A stretch of 6,093 bases of DNA from NCBI GenBank assembly GCA_030635045.1, contig DAOVZP010000110.1, positions 1-6,093 on the forward strand, written 5' to 3'. Each line of letters starts with the position of its first letter. Position 1 is the first letter of the stretch. The translations under genes were made by a program, and so were the position numbers. Positions 1-6,093 of the stretch are shown here, piece by piece. The stretch comes from Bacteroidota bacterium (GTDB lineage Bacteria > Bacteroidota > Bacteroidia > Bacteroidales > B18-G4). The notes beneath the pieces are model-generated. The model did no database searches. It was not told the origin of the DNA and was given only the letters and a program-made list of their open reading frames with translations.

Positions 1-3000
1 ATGGGGGATATGGCTGGTACGGCGTCAGCTATCTTCACAGCTTCCAGATATTGAAGAGTTGTGGTAATGTGAATGTTACCGAATACGGTGGTTCACTTTC
101 CTCCGGCGGGTCAGAACGGTGGATGTCAGGATATGATGATTACTACAGCGGCATGTCGAACAGGATCAATACTGCTTTTCAGATCAATGTAGGAACAGCT
201 GATGGACTGGAAATTTTCAAGCACTGGATCAACGACCACATGGAAGGTGCTACGGTGGGTGGTGTTGGCAGCTTTTACTCACAATATACATCAGTGACAA
301 ACACACTCCCAACGGGTACCCCTGAAGAAGGGAAATATGTACTTACCGCTTTTGGCGGATATGCCAATCATGCTCAAACCATTGTTGGGTATAACGACTC
401 CATCAGGTGGGACTACAACAACGATGGTCAGTATACTAATCACATAGATATCAACGGCGATGGCGAAGTGAACATGAAAGACTGGGAGATCGGTGGTTTT
501 AAGATGGTGCAGAGCTACGGGGGTGCACCTACCTGGGGCGACCAAGGCTATTGTTACATGATGTATAAGACTGTTGGCGATAAAATAGGAGAGGGCGGTA
601 TCTGGAACCATTGTGTACATGTGCTGGATGTGAAAGAAAACTGTGAGCCACAGGCAACAATGAAAGTAACCCTAACACATGATTCGCGGGACAAGATCAA
701 GGTGGTAGCAGGTGTTTCCAATAACATCAATGGCGCATCACCTCAGTATATACTTGAATACCCGATCTTTAACTATCAGAGTGGCGACCAGTACATGCAG
801 GGTGGCTGGAGCCCTCCCGGAAACAAGACCATTGAATTCGGCCTTGACATCTCCCCGCTTCTGAGCGAAATTAACCTGGGACAGGATGTAAAATTTTTCC
901 TGCAGGTATATGAATACGATCCGGGGGCAGAAGGCACAGGACAGATCAACAGTTTTTCCGTGATCAACTACACCGATGGCTACCAGGAATACACCTGTGC
1001 GCAATCCAATGTCCCGATTAATGAAAATGATCTTACAAGCCTCAGCCTTATTGCAAACTTTGATTTCGACCGGGTGGAGATATTAAATGCCGTGCTGCCA
1101 CCCGCAACGGTAGGGCAACCTTATTCGACACAGCTAACGGTATCCGGAGGAAGCGCGCCCTATACATTCAGGCTCTTGAAACAATATGCAGAGGATGCTT
1201 CAACGGAAACTTTTCCGATGATCAGCCAGAACCAGCTCTACCCGAACAATAATAGCAAGGGTTTTGTAACGCAGGCTCTCGATTTTGATTTCCCCTATTA
1301 TGATTCTGTTTATTCTTCTGTAACGATCCATGTTGATGGGTATCTGATGTTTGACGAGCAATTATTTCCCTACCCATACTTCTATGACGATATGAACCTT
1401 TTCAAGATCACCAGGCATATCTCCCCCTTCATGTGCCATGCCATCCGTCTTTACAGTTCTGACGGCGACGGGATCTGGTATGAAGGTGATGACACTCAGG
1501 CCACTTTTCGATGGAACGCATCTATCGACGGCTTCAGCACTTCATCAGATATCAATGTGGCAGTCAGGTTATATCCAGGCGGGAAGATAGAATTCCTTTA
1601 TGGCGATATCGTTATCGGCGATGATGTGTTGTGGGTACCCGGGCTGTGTGACGGCAATGAAGATGACATGCAATTCTCAAACTTCTATTTCGATGAGCTG
1701 CCACAGGCCAACAGCCTGTACGAGTACGAGCGCTATGATTATCCGGAAGGGCTGAGCATAACAGAAGGCGGCCTTATCACCGGCACGGTGCAACAGCCTG
1801 TAAACGGTGAAGCCATGACCTTTAAGGTCACCGACAATAACTTCGTTTACGATAAGAAAACTCTTCTCTTCTCAACAATGGGAATCCAGATAGTGGATTC
1901 AATATCTTCCGGTGGTGATGAAGTAATCGAATATGGTGAAATTGCTAACCTTAGTGTCGAGCTTACTAATCTCGAAGTCAACCCCATCACCAATGCCAGC
2001 ATGACCATCAGCACGGATGACCCCTATATCACCATTTTGGATGACTATGAAAATATAGGCAACCTGAATGTAGGACAAACTATATTCCTTGAAAATGCAT
2101 TCAGTTTTCAGGTTGCCTCTGACATCCCCAATGATCATCCTTTTGAGATAGAGACCAGTATCACAGGCTTGCGGCAGATATGGGAAAGCTCCCTCTATTA
2201 TGTCGCGTATGCACCTGTTATAGAACTCCTTGAGGTAGTTATTGATGATACTGAGAATGGAAGGCTGGATCCGGGGGAAACCTGTGATATGCTGATCCAT
2301 ATTAAGAATACGGGTGGCAGCCGGGCTTCTATGGTGAACTGTGTCCTTGACTGCACGGATCCCAACATTACCATCAATGAAGATACATACTATGTTTCTG
2401 TGCTGCATACCGACAGCAGCGCAATCCTTGTCTATAATGTAAGTGTAGATCCTGCAGCTCCCATTGGGCATGTTGTGGATTTCGACATCGACATGAGCGG
2501 GATTATGGGATTTGAAACCACTTTAACTTTCGATCAGCGCATCGGACTGACGGTAGAGGATTTTGAAACCGGGGATTTCCACCTCTTCAGCTGGGGATTC
2601 AAAGGTGACCGCAACTGGATCATTGATGAAATGTATGCCTATGAAGGCAATTTCAGTGCACGCTCAGGCAATATCACTCACCTGCAGCAAAGTGCTATGA
2701 TCCTCGACCTCGAGGTGCTGGAAGCAGGCGACATCAGCTTTATGAGAAAAGTAAGTTGTGAAGATGATGTGGACAACAACTATGACTACCTTTCTTTCTA
2801 CATCGATGATGCAGAGCAAGCACGCTGGGACAGTATCCTCGACTGGGAAGAGGTAAGCTTTCCTGTTGAAAACGGCTATCACAGGTTTGAATGGAGATAC
2901 ACTAAAAACAGCAGTGTGAGTGCAGGCCTTGATGCTGCCTTTATCGACTATATAAATTTGCCCTCATGCCTGGATGCTCTGCCGCATTTAACTTTCTATC

Positions 3001-4034
3001 CTGAAGATTTTGATAAAGCCATGTTCCCTGACGAACAGGATACGGACACCCTCCTTATCAGCAACCCGGGTGAAGGCGATATCGATTTCACTATCGTGAT
3101 AACAAGTGTTACGGATATAAAAGGTGACGGCATCAGGAGTATTGCCGGCTCATACCTTGAGTGCGACCAGACAGAATTCAACAGCGGTGAACCATTCAAC
3201 TGGTCATTTACCCTCTATAATGGAAGTGATGACAGTGAATGGCTGCAAAACCTGAGCATACAGACTCCTGACGGAGTAGTGGTCGAGTCGGCAAGCAACT
3301 TCACCGGTGGCAGTGGCGGCGACCTTGAATTCAATGGCAGCTTTGGAAATGGTGCCCTGCTGAACTGGTATGGGGAAGATGCTTCAGGATGGGGAGTGGT
3401 TCACGACGGAGAATATGCATATGGTAATTTCAGTGGTTATATTGAATCAGGATTTGCCGAAGATGCTATCCTCGACTATGTGATCACAGGCGATATCTAT
3501 GGCAGTGAACCACATGTGCTCGAAGGAGAGATCACACTAAGCAACCTCGGCGGAAATGTACCCTGGATAAGCTGCGACATCTATGAGGGAACCACTGCAG
3601 GACAAACTGATAAGGAGATCATGGTCACTTTTAATACAGATGGCCTGGACGACGGACACTACTACTGCAATATTATCGTAAGGGATAATTTCCAGCACGA
3701 AAACATTATCCCTGTACACCTGTTGGTCGACACAGACCTGGGCAGCAATGAGCATGCAGGCTCAGCTGTACAACTGAATGTCTTTCCCAACCCCTTCAGC
3801 AACGAAACGAATATCATGCTTCAACTCACCGATCCCGATATTGTGAGCATAAAAGTATGTGACCTGGAAGGCAGGACCATGGCCGTGCTGGCTGATGGCG
3901 AGAGCCTTACCGCCGGCCAACATTCGTTCAGGTGGCTTGCAGGGGAAGGGGCGGCTGTTGAAAACGGCATGTACTTTATCATTGTTGAATATGGCTCTGA
4001 CAGATTGGTGCAAAAAATTATCAGGTACGATTAA
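1..4034 (+). CDS. Secreted papain-like (C1-like) multidomain protein with T9SS type A sorting domain, 5'-truncated (gene A)
   Basis: The gene is open at the left edge: the reading frame from base 3 gives 1,343 residues to a TAA stop, and its first residues (GGYGWYGVSY) align with residues 122 onward of the downstream paralogue, so roughly 120 N-terminal residues, including the catalytic Cys, lie outside. In order, with residues counted from base 3: C-terminal part of a papain fold (1-~190) with His123 in HAQTIVGY, matching papain H-x4-VGY, and a terminal WGDQGYCYMMY strand; an acidic calcium-loop insert (137-162); an unassigned beta domain (~213-330); a He_PIG-like Ig domain (365-~395 and 580-616) split by a nidogen-like insert (~421-573); two CARDB/Ig-like repeats (626-723, 736-850); a MAM/cleaved-adhesin-like jelly-roll (852-987); further beta-sandwich modules (993-1243); and a T9SS sorting domain (1256-1343). 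It is probably a cell-surface or secreted protease or pseudoprotease with adhesin modules. The papain Asn position is Gln170, so activity is uncertain. Substrate is unknown. Confidence 0.93.
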   Translation, partial: GGYGWYGVSYLHSFQILKSCGNVNVTEYGGSLSSGGSERWMSGYDDYYSGMSNRINTAFQINVGTADGLEIFKHWINDHMEGATVGGVGSFYSQYTSVTNTLPTGTPEEGKYVLTAFGGYANHAQTIVGYNDSIRWDYNNDGQYTNHIDINGDGEVNMKDWEIGGFKMVQSYGGAPTWGDQGYCYMMYKTVGDKIGEGGIWNHCVHVLDVKENCEPQATMKVTLTHDSRDKIKVVAGVSNNINGASPQYILEYPIFNYQSGDQYMQGGWSPPGNKTIEFGLDISPLLSEINLGQDVKFFLQVYEYDPGAEGTGQINSFSVINYTDGYQEYTCAQSNVPINENDLTSLSLIANFDFDRVEILNAVLPPATVGQPYSTQLTVSGGSAPYTFRLLKQYAEDASTETFPMISQNQLYPNNNSKGFVTQALDFDFPYYDSVYSSVTIHVDGYLMFDEQLFPYPYFYDDMNLFKITRHISPFMCHAIRLYSSDGDGIWYEGDDTQATFRWNASIDGFSTSSDINVAVRLYPGGKIEFLYGDIVIGDDVLWVPGLCDGNEDDMQFSNFYFDELPQANSLYEYERYDYPEGLSITEGGLITGTVQQPVNGEAMTFKVTDNNFVYDKKTLLFSTMGIQIVDSISSGGDEVIEYGEIANLSVELTNLEVNPITNASMTISTDDPYITILDDYENIGNLNVGQTIFLENAFSFQVASDIPNDHPFEIETSITGLRQIWESSLYYVAYAPVIELLEVVIDDTENGRLDPGETCDMLIHIKNTGGSRASMVNCVLDCTDPNITINEDTYYVSVLHTDSSAILVYNVSVDPAAPIGHVVDFDIDMSGIMGFETTLTFDQRIGLTVEDFETGDFHLFSWGFKGDRNWIIDEMYAYEGNFSARSGNITHLQQSAMILDLEVLEAGDISFMRKVSCEDDVDNNYDYLSFYIDDAEQARWDSILDWEEVSFPVENGYHRFEWRYTKNSSVSAGLDAAFIDYINLPSCLDALPHLTFYPEDFDKAMFPDEQDTDTLLISNPGEGDIDFTIVITSVTDIKGDGIRSIAGSYLECDQTEFNSGEPFNWSFTLYNGSDDSEWLQNLSIQTPDGVVVESASNFTGGSGGDLEFNGSFGNGALLNWYGEDASGWGVVHDGEYAYGNFSGYIESGFAEDAILDYVITGDIYGSEPHVLEGEITLSNLGGNVPWISCDIYEGTTAGQTDKEIMVTFNTDGLDDGHYYCNIIVRDNFQHENIIPVHLLVDTDLGSNEHAGSAVQLNVFPNPFSNETNIMLQLTDPDIVSIKVCDLEGRTMAVLADGESLTAGQHSFRWLAGEGAAVENGMYFIIVEYGSDRLVQKIIRYD
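3..1690 (+). repeat. Paralogous direct repeat, copy 1 (pairs with 4409-6093)
   Basis: Collinear homology links this stretch to 4409-6093: base 15 matches base 4421, and the His codon at 369 matches the one at 4772, so the offset shifts by only one codon across the peptidase part. By hand count, a representative 93-base piece (about 120-212) is near 68% identical, and the calcium-loop piece (402-497) near 90%. This is a gene-level duplication, not a short repeat. Its true borders lie outside the window on the left of copy 1 and the right of copy 2. Confidence 0.85.
411..488 (+). other. Paired EF-hand/dockerin-like calcium loops inside the papain fold of gene A
   Basis: Residues 137-162. The first loop reads DYNNDGQYT (D-x-N-x-D-G). 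The second, DINGDGEVNMKD, fits the dockerin/EF loop pattern D-x-N-x-D-G-x-V-N-x-x-D at every ligand position. The pair lies between His123 and the Gln170 that replaces the papain catalytic Asn. Calcium binding is inferred from the ligand pattern. The loops are almost adjacent and total only about 26 residues, shorter than a true cohesin-binding dockerin. Confidence 0.82.
1095..1850 (+). other. He_PIG-like Ig domain split by a nidogen-like insert (gene A)
   Basis: The first half (1095-1190) reads LPPATVGQPYSTQL, then GGSAPYTF, typical of the start of putative-Ig (He_PIG) domains. The expected second half, PEGLSI...GLITGTV...MTFKVTDN, appears only at 1740-1850. Between them (~1263-1720) lies a segment resembling nidogen-like extracellular domains: FDFPYYDSVYSSVTIHVDGYLMF, an ISPF motif, GIWYE, and LYPGGKIEFLYGD. 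The simplest reading is an inserted domain within an Ig loop. Assignments rest on motif recognition only. Confidence 0.62.
1878..2549 (+). other. Two consecutive CARDB/Ig-like repeats (gene A)
   Basis: Unit 1 covers residues 626-723 and unit 2 residues 736-850. Each begins with a hydrophobic strand and an acidic turn ending in a glycine-glutamate pair (EVIEYGEIANLSVELTN; NGRLDPGETCDMLIHIKNTG), then an Asp-rich turn (TDDPYITI; CTDPNITI). This pattern is usual in CARDB-type and gingipain-associated beta-sandwich modules of secreted bacterial proteins. They probably act as spacers or adhesive domains. Confidence 0.6.
2556..2963 (+). other. MAM/cleaved-adhesin-like jelly-roll domain (gene A)
   Basis: Residues 852-987. 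Recognisable elements in order: FETGDFHLFSWGF, an NW-containing strand, YEGNFSARSGNI, an ISFMRKVSCE strand, LSFYIDD, FPVENGYHRFEWRY and a closing GLDAAFIDYINLP. The same order of elements occurs in the jelly-roll adhesin domains of gingipain-type T9SS proteins and in MAM-like modules. Likely role is binding to carbohydrate or protein ligands; the ligand cannot be told from sequence. Confidence 0.62.
2982..3731 (+). other. Distal beta-sandwich modules before the sorting domain (gene A)
   Basis: Residues 993-1243 hold about three short modules. The first (993-~1039, LPHLTFYPEDF...TLLISNPGEGDIDFTI) resembles hydin/ASPM-type Ig domains. The middle one (~1046-1183) opens with LECDQTEFNSGEPFNWSF, an echo of the upstream CARDB-like units, and holds a Gly/Asn/Ser-rich stretch. 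The last (1186-1243, PWISCDIYEGTTAGQ...VTFNTDGLDDGHYYCNI) resembles BACON-like domains. Module boundaries and family names are tentative. Confidence 0.42.
3768..4031 (+). other. T9SS type A C-terminal sorting domain (gene A)
   Basis: The last 88 residues show the family signature: VFPNPFSNETNI at the start, VSIKVCDLEGR in the middle, then a AGQHSFRW strand, an ENGMYFIIVE strand, and a basic ending VQKIIRYD. Such domains direct outer-membrane translocation by the type IX system and are normally removed by the sortase PorU, with the mature protein attached to surface lipopolysaccharide or released. This is the strongest taxonomic clue in the window. Confidence 0.93.
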
Positions 4035-4045
4035 ATACCGCTGCA
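4035..4045 (+). promoter_or_regulatory. 11-base gap between genes A and B, no Shine-Dalgarno
   Basis: Between the TAA of gene A and the ATG of gene B there are only 11 bases (ATACCGCTGCA), with no purine-rich GGAGG-like motif and no room for a promoter or terminator hairpin. Absence of a Shine-Dalgarno sequence is common in Bacteroidota. The spacing argues for co-transcription, possibly with translational coupling. Confidence 0.7.
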
Positions 4046-4102
4046 ATGAAGGTGCCGGTGACCATATTAATAATCTTCTTTGGCATGCACAGTTTGTTTG
4101 CC
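4046..4102 (+). other. Sec signal peptide of gene B
   Basis: Residues 1-19 have a short Lys-containing N-region (MK), a hydrophobic core (roughly VTILIIFFGM) and a cleavage-like LFA before Gln20-Glu21. Cleavage just before a Gln is common in exported Bacteroidota proteins, where the new N-terminal Gln can cyclise. It fixes the start codon and marks the protein as exported. No lipobox Cys is present, so it is not a lipoprotein. Confidence 0.88.
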
Positions 4103-6093
4103 CAGGAATTTATTAAGCCGTTACCCAAAAATACAGCACCTCCGCTTAATGCGTATGATTCGGTTATGCTTTCCGGCTTGCCGGAGCTTAAGGCAATTCC
4201 GGTTTTAAAAAGCAGTGAGCTGCCGTCTTTTCTTAACAATGCACAACTGCCATACTACCGGCCGATATACCAGCAGGTCAGCTCTGAATGCGGACAGGTA
4301 AGCGGTATAGCATACAATTTCACTTATGAGATAAACAGGCTGCGCGACCTCCCTGCCAACCTGGAGGAGAACCAGTATCCACCGCACTTCCCATATAATT
4401 TTATGAATGGTGGCCATGGCTGGCATGGCGTAAGTTATTTTCACAGCTTTGAGATCCTGCGAACACTTGGATGTCCGAGCGTTGAAAGCTATGGGGGTAT
4501 GGCAGCCGGGGGCGATACCAGGTGGATGACCGGATACGACGATTATTACGATGCCATGAAGAACCGGATCAGGGCCGTATACCAGATCAAGGTGGGGAGC
4601 CCGGAAGGATTGATGACATTAAAACACTGGTTACATAACCATCTGGATGGATCTGCAATAGGTGGTGTGGCCTCATTCTATTCCAGTTCTCCCTGGAACC
4701 CAAAGATCCTTGCCAACACTACTCCTGATGGTGGCAAGCATGTTATCGTGAGTTGGGGCGGAGACCCCACACATTCCATGACCCTTGTCGGATATAATGA
4801 TTCTATCAGGTGGGACTACAACAGTGATGGGCAGTATACCAACAACATAGATATCAATGGCGATGGCGATGTGAACATGAAAGACTGGGAGATCGGCGGA
4901 CTCTTATTTGCTGACGGATGGGGCAGCGGTATCAACTTTGCCGACAGCGGCCTCTGCTACATGATGTATAAGACCCTGGCAGAGAAAACCTGGGAAGGAG
5001 GCATATGGAACCATGCTGTTCATGTGCTTGATGTTAAAGACCTGGAAACACCATTGCTCACTGCTAAAATACAACTTGAGCATACCCGGCGCGGCATGCT
5101 AAGGGTACAGTGTGGTGTTTCATCAACCGCCGGTGATACACTGCCTGAATATATCATCGGGTTTCCTGTTTTCAATTTCCAGGGTGGAAGCCAGTATATG
5201 CAGGGCGGCATTTCACCCGAAGAAAATAAAACCATCGTATTTGGCCTCGATATCACACCCCTTCTGGGCTATATAAATACTGAGAGTGATAATCAATTCT
5301 TTCTTATTGTCGAAGAACGTGACCCCGGCAGCCTTGCCGTGGGCAGCATTAAGCATTTCTCCATTATCGATTATTCGAATGAATACCCGGCAGCATTTTA
5401 TTCCAGCGATCCGGTGGTCCCGATCACCAACAATGGCTTTACCTATGCATCCGTTTTGATTCCAACGGATTTAGATATCATGAAGATCAAAACCTCCGCT
5501 CTGCCTCCGGCCGTGGTCGGTGAACCTTATGCATTTCAAATGCAAAGCGAAGGAGGAACCCCTCCCCATCAATGGCATCTGGTCAAACAAACCACAGAAG
5601 AGGTTTTTACACAGGAAATAAGTACCCAGGGCACCTATATGGAGCCTGACAACTGGAGCTACGGGAATATCCCTTATCCATTGCCTTTTAGTTTTCCGGT
5701 ATATGAAAACCTTTATGATACCATATATATACACCCCGGCGGTTTTATCATGTTTGAAGATACGCAGTACCCCTGGCCATACCTGTACGATGAACAGCTC
5801 CTCATCAGGAATATAGCCTGCCTTGCCCCGTTCCTGTGCAGATGGCTTACATATGACGCGGCATCGGGACAAGGCATCTGGGTTCACGAAACAGAAGATC
5901 AGGTCAGCGTACGATGGAAGGGCAAAATTGATGATAATAACTATTGGCCGGTAGTGGAATTTTCCCTCAGCCTGAGTGCCGATGGGGAGATCGTCTTTAA
6001 CTATGGAAGCGAGATAGAAACCCATCGCGTTAACTGGTCATGTGGTATCTCAGAGGGCAACAACCTGAACTATCATTTTCCACATATTGAAGG
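4046..6093 (+). CDS. Secreted papain-like (C1-like) multidomain protein, tandem paralogue, 3'-truncated (gene B)
   Basis: ATG 4046 opens a frame that stays open to the window end (682 codons), so the C-terminus is missing. This start is chosen because it gives a Sec signal peptide (MK, then a hydrophobic run, LFA|QE); starting at the next Met (residue 14) would destroy it. After a pro-region (~20-75) comes a papain-like domain: Gln76-x5-Cys82 fits the oxyanion Gln and nucleophile spacing of papain, although Gly follows Cys where papain has Trp. An NGG motif (121-123), His243 in HSMTLVGY, Asp290 in place of papain Asn175, and a C-terminal CYMMYK strand complete the fold. An acidic double loop (257-280) sits between His243 and Asp290. 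Then follow an unassigned beta domain (333-~452), the first half of a He_PIG-like Ig domain (486-515) and a nidogen-like segment (544 onward). It is likely exported and co-transcribed with gene A 11 bases upstream. By analogy with A it should end in a T9SS sorting domain, but this is not visible. Triad Cys82/His243/Asp290 is plausible but unproven. Confidence 0.93.
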   Translation, partial: MKVPVTILIIFFGMHSLFAQEFIKPLPKNTAPPLNAYDSVMLSGLPELKAIPVLKSSELPSFLNNAQLPYYRPIYQQVSSECGQVSGIAYNFTYEINRLRDLPANLEENQYPPHFPYNFMNGGHGWHGVSYFHSFEILRTLGCPSVESYGGMAAGGDTRWMTGYDDYYDAMKNRIRAVYQIKVGSPEGLMTLKHWLHNHLDGSAIGGVASFYSSSPWNPKILANTTPDGGKHVIVSWGGDPTHSMTLVGYNDSIRWDYNSDGQYTNNIDINGDGDVNMKDWEIGGLLFADGWGSGINFADSGLCYMMYKTLAEKTWEGGIWNHAVHVLDVKDLETPLLTAKIQLEHTRRGMLRVQCGVSSTAGDTLPEYIIGFPVFNFQGGSQYMQGGISPEENKTIVFGLDITPLLGYINTESDNQFFLIVEERDPGSLAVGSIKHFSIIDYSNEYPAAFYSSDPVVPITNNGFTYASVLIPTDLDIMKIKTSALPPAVVGEPYAFQMQSEGGTPPHQWHLVKQTTEEVFTQEISTQGTYMEPDNWSYGNIPYPLPFSFPVYENLYDTIYIHPGGFIMFEDTQYPWPYLYDEQLLIRNIACLAPFLCRWLTYDAASGQGIWVHETEDQVSVRWKGKIDDNNYWPVVEFSLSLSADGEIVFNYGSEIETHRVNWSCGISEGNNLNYHFPHIE
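4271..4957 (+). other. Papain-fold (clan CA, C1-like) peptidase domain in gene B
   Basis: Residues 76-304. Landmarks in order: Gln76 and Cys82 with papain spacing (Q-x5-C), followed by a helix-like SGIAYNFTYEINR; NGG at 121-123, matching the conserved NGG of papains; a segment (about residues 185-200, EGLMTLKHWL) resembling the papain helix before the catalytic His strand; His243 in H-x4-VGY; Asp290-Gly-Trp-Gly at the Asn-Ser-Trp-Gly position; and the closing CYMMYK strand. The His to Asp distance is 47 residues against 16 in papain, explained by the acidic loop insert. Family membership comes from motif spacing only, not from a profile search. C39-like members of the clan also show Q-x5-C-G and use Asp in the third position, so a hybrid or separate subfamily is possible. 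Confidence 0.78.
4409..6093 (+). repeat. Paralogous direct repeat, copy 2 (pairs with 3-1690)
   Basis: Second copy of the duplication, inside gene B. Domain order is identical as far as it can be followed: peptidase, acidic loops, the WNHxVHVLDVK link, the unassigned beta domain, the Ig half and the nidogen-like insert. Similarity is high in the peptidase part and lower after about 5,400. Confidence 0.85.
4814..4891 (+). other. Paired EF-hand/dockerin-like calcium loops inside the papain fold of gene B
   Basis: Residues 257-282. DYNSDGQYT is followed by DINGDGDVNMKD, retaining every liganding Asp and Asn of the gene A copy. It sits between His243 and Asp290, at the same place in the fold as in A. 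Neither paralogue has lost a ligand residue, which suggests the loops are functional. Confidence 0.82.

Noticed and set aside
51..53. TTG as the start codon of gene A
   Set aside because: The frame is open back to base 3, and the upstream residues match the interior of gene B's peptidase domain, so 51 is internal to a gene that begins outside the window.
1..54. ATG at bases 1-3 as a gene start
   Set aside because: That frame stops at TGA 52-54 after 17 codons and is out of frame with the clear homology.
411..488. A true dockerin implying a cellulosome-like complex
   Set aside because: The two loops span about 26 residues and are inside the peptidase fold, while dockerins are about 60-70 residues and usually terminal; no cohesin is visible.
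1899..2471. 190-codon open frame on the minus strand
   Set aside because: It lies antisense to well-supported Ig-like repeats of gene A, has no recognisable domain, and is an ordinary reverse-strand shadow.
2953..2960. TAAATTTG, matching the Bacteroidota -7 promoter element TAnnTTTG
   Set aside because: It sits inside the jelly-roll coding region with no clear -33 TTG partner and no gene start downstream; a chance match.
3859..4116. 85-codon plus-strand frame spanning the A/B junction
   Set aside because: It overlaps both the sorting domain of A and the signal peptide of B in another frame, and its product has no sensible features.
5471..6025. 184-codon open frame on the minus strand
   Set aside because: Antisense to the Ig/nidogen-like part of gene B, whose protein is conserved with gene A; no motif in the reverse product.
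4046..6093. Gene B as a broken gene or pseudogene
   Set aside because: Codon-by-codon translation shows no stop or frameshift to the window end, with a good signal peptide and intact motifs; it is simply cut by the window edge.

Overview
The window looks like part of a Bacteroidota chromosome. The evidence is a type IX secretion system (T9SS) type A C-terminal sorting domain on the first protein, a very short intergenic gap with no Shine-Dalgarno sequence, moderate base composition, and large secreted proteins built from adhesin-like beta-sandwich modules. T9SS also occurs in a few sister phyla, so the phylum call is likely but not certain, and no genus can be named.

Layout: two large plus-strand genes, both truncated by the window, fill almost all of it. 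Gene A runs from before base 1 to the stop at 4032-4034. Only 11 bases later gene B starts at ATG 4046 and stays open to the last base (682 full codons, no stop). B is a tandem paralogue of A. B shows the N-terminus that A lacks here (signal peptide, propeptide, catalytic-Cys region), and A shows the C-terminus that B lacks here (Ig-like repeats, jelly-roll, sorting domain). Together they give a composite picture of one protein architecture of roughly 1,450-1,500 residues.

Composite architecture: signal peptide; short pro-region; papain-fold (clan CA, C1-like) peptidase domain with a paired EF-hand/dockerin-like calcium-binding insert between the catalytic His and the Asn/Asp position; an unassigned conserved beta-rich domain; a putative-Ig (He_PIG-like) domain split in two by a nidogen-like insert; two CARDB/Ig-like repeats; a MAM/cleaved-adhesin-like jelly-roll; further beta-sandwich modules; and a T9SS sorting domain.

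Inferred biology: both products should cross the inner membrane by Sec and, for A at least, the outer membrane by T9SS, ending on the cell surface or in the medium. They look like a co-transcribed pair of multi-domain, probably calcium-dependent, papain-like proteases or pseudoproteases with adhesin tails. The most striking points are the calcium-binding module nested in the active-site half of the papain fold, and the divergence of the third catalytic position between the copies (Gln in A, Asp in B). No RNA genes, mobile elements, CRISPR arrays or terminators were seen.
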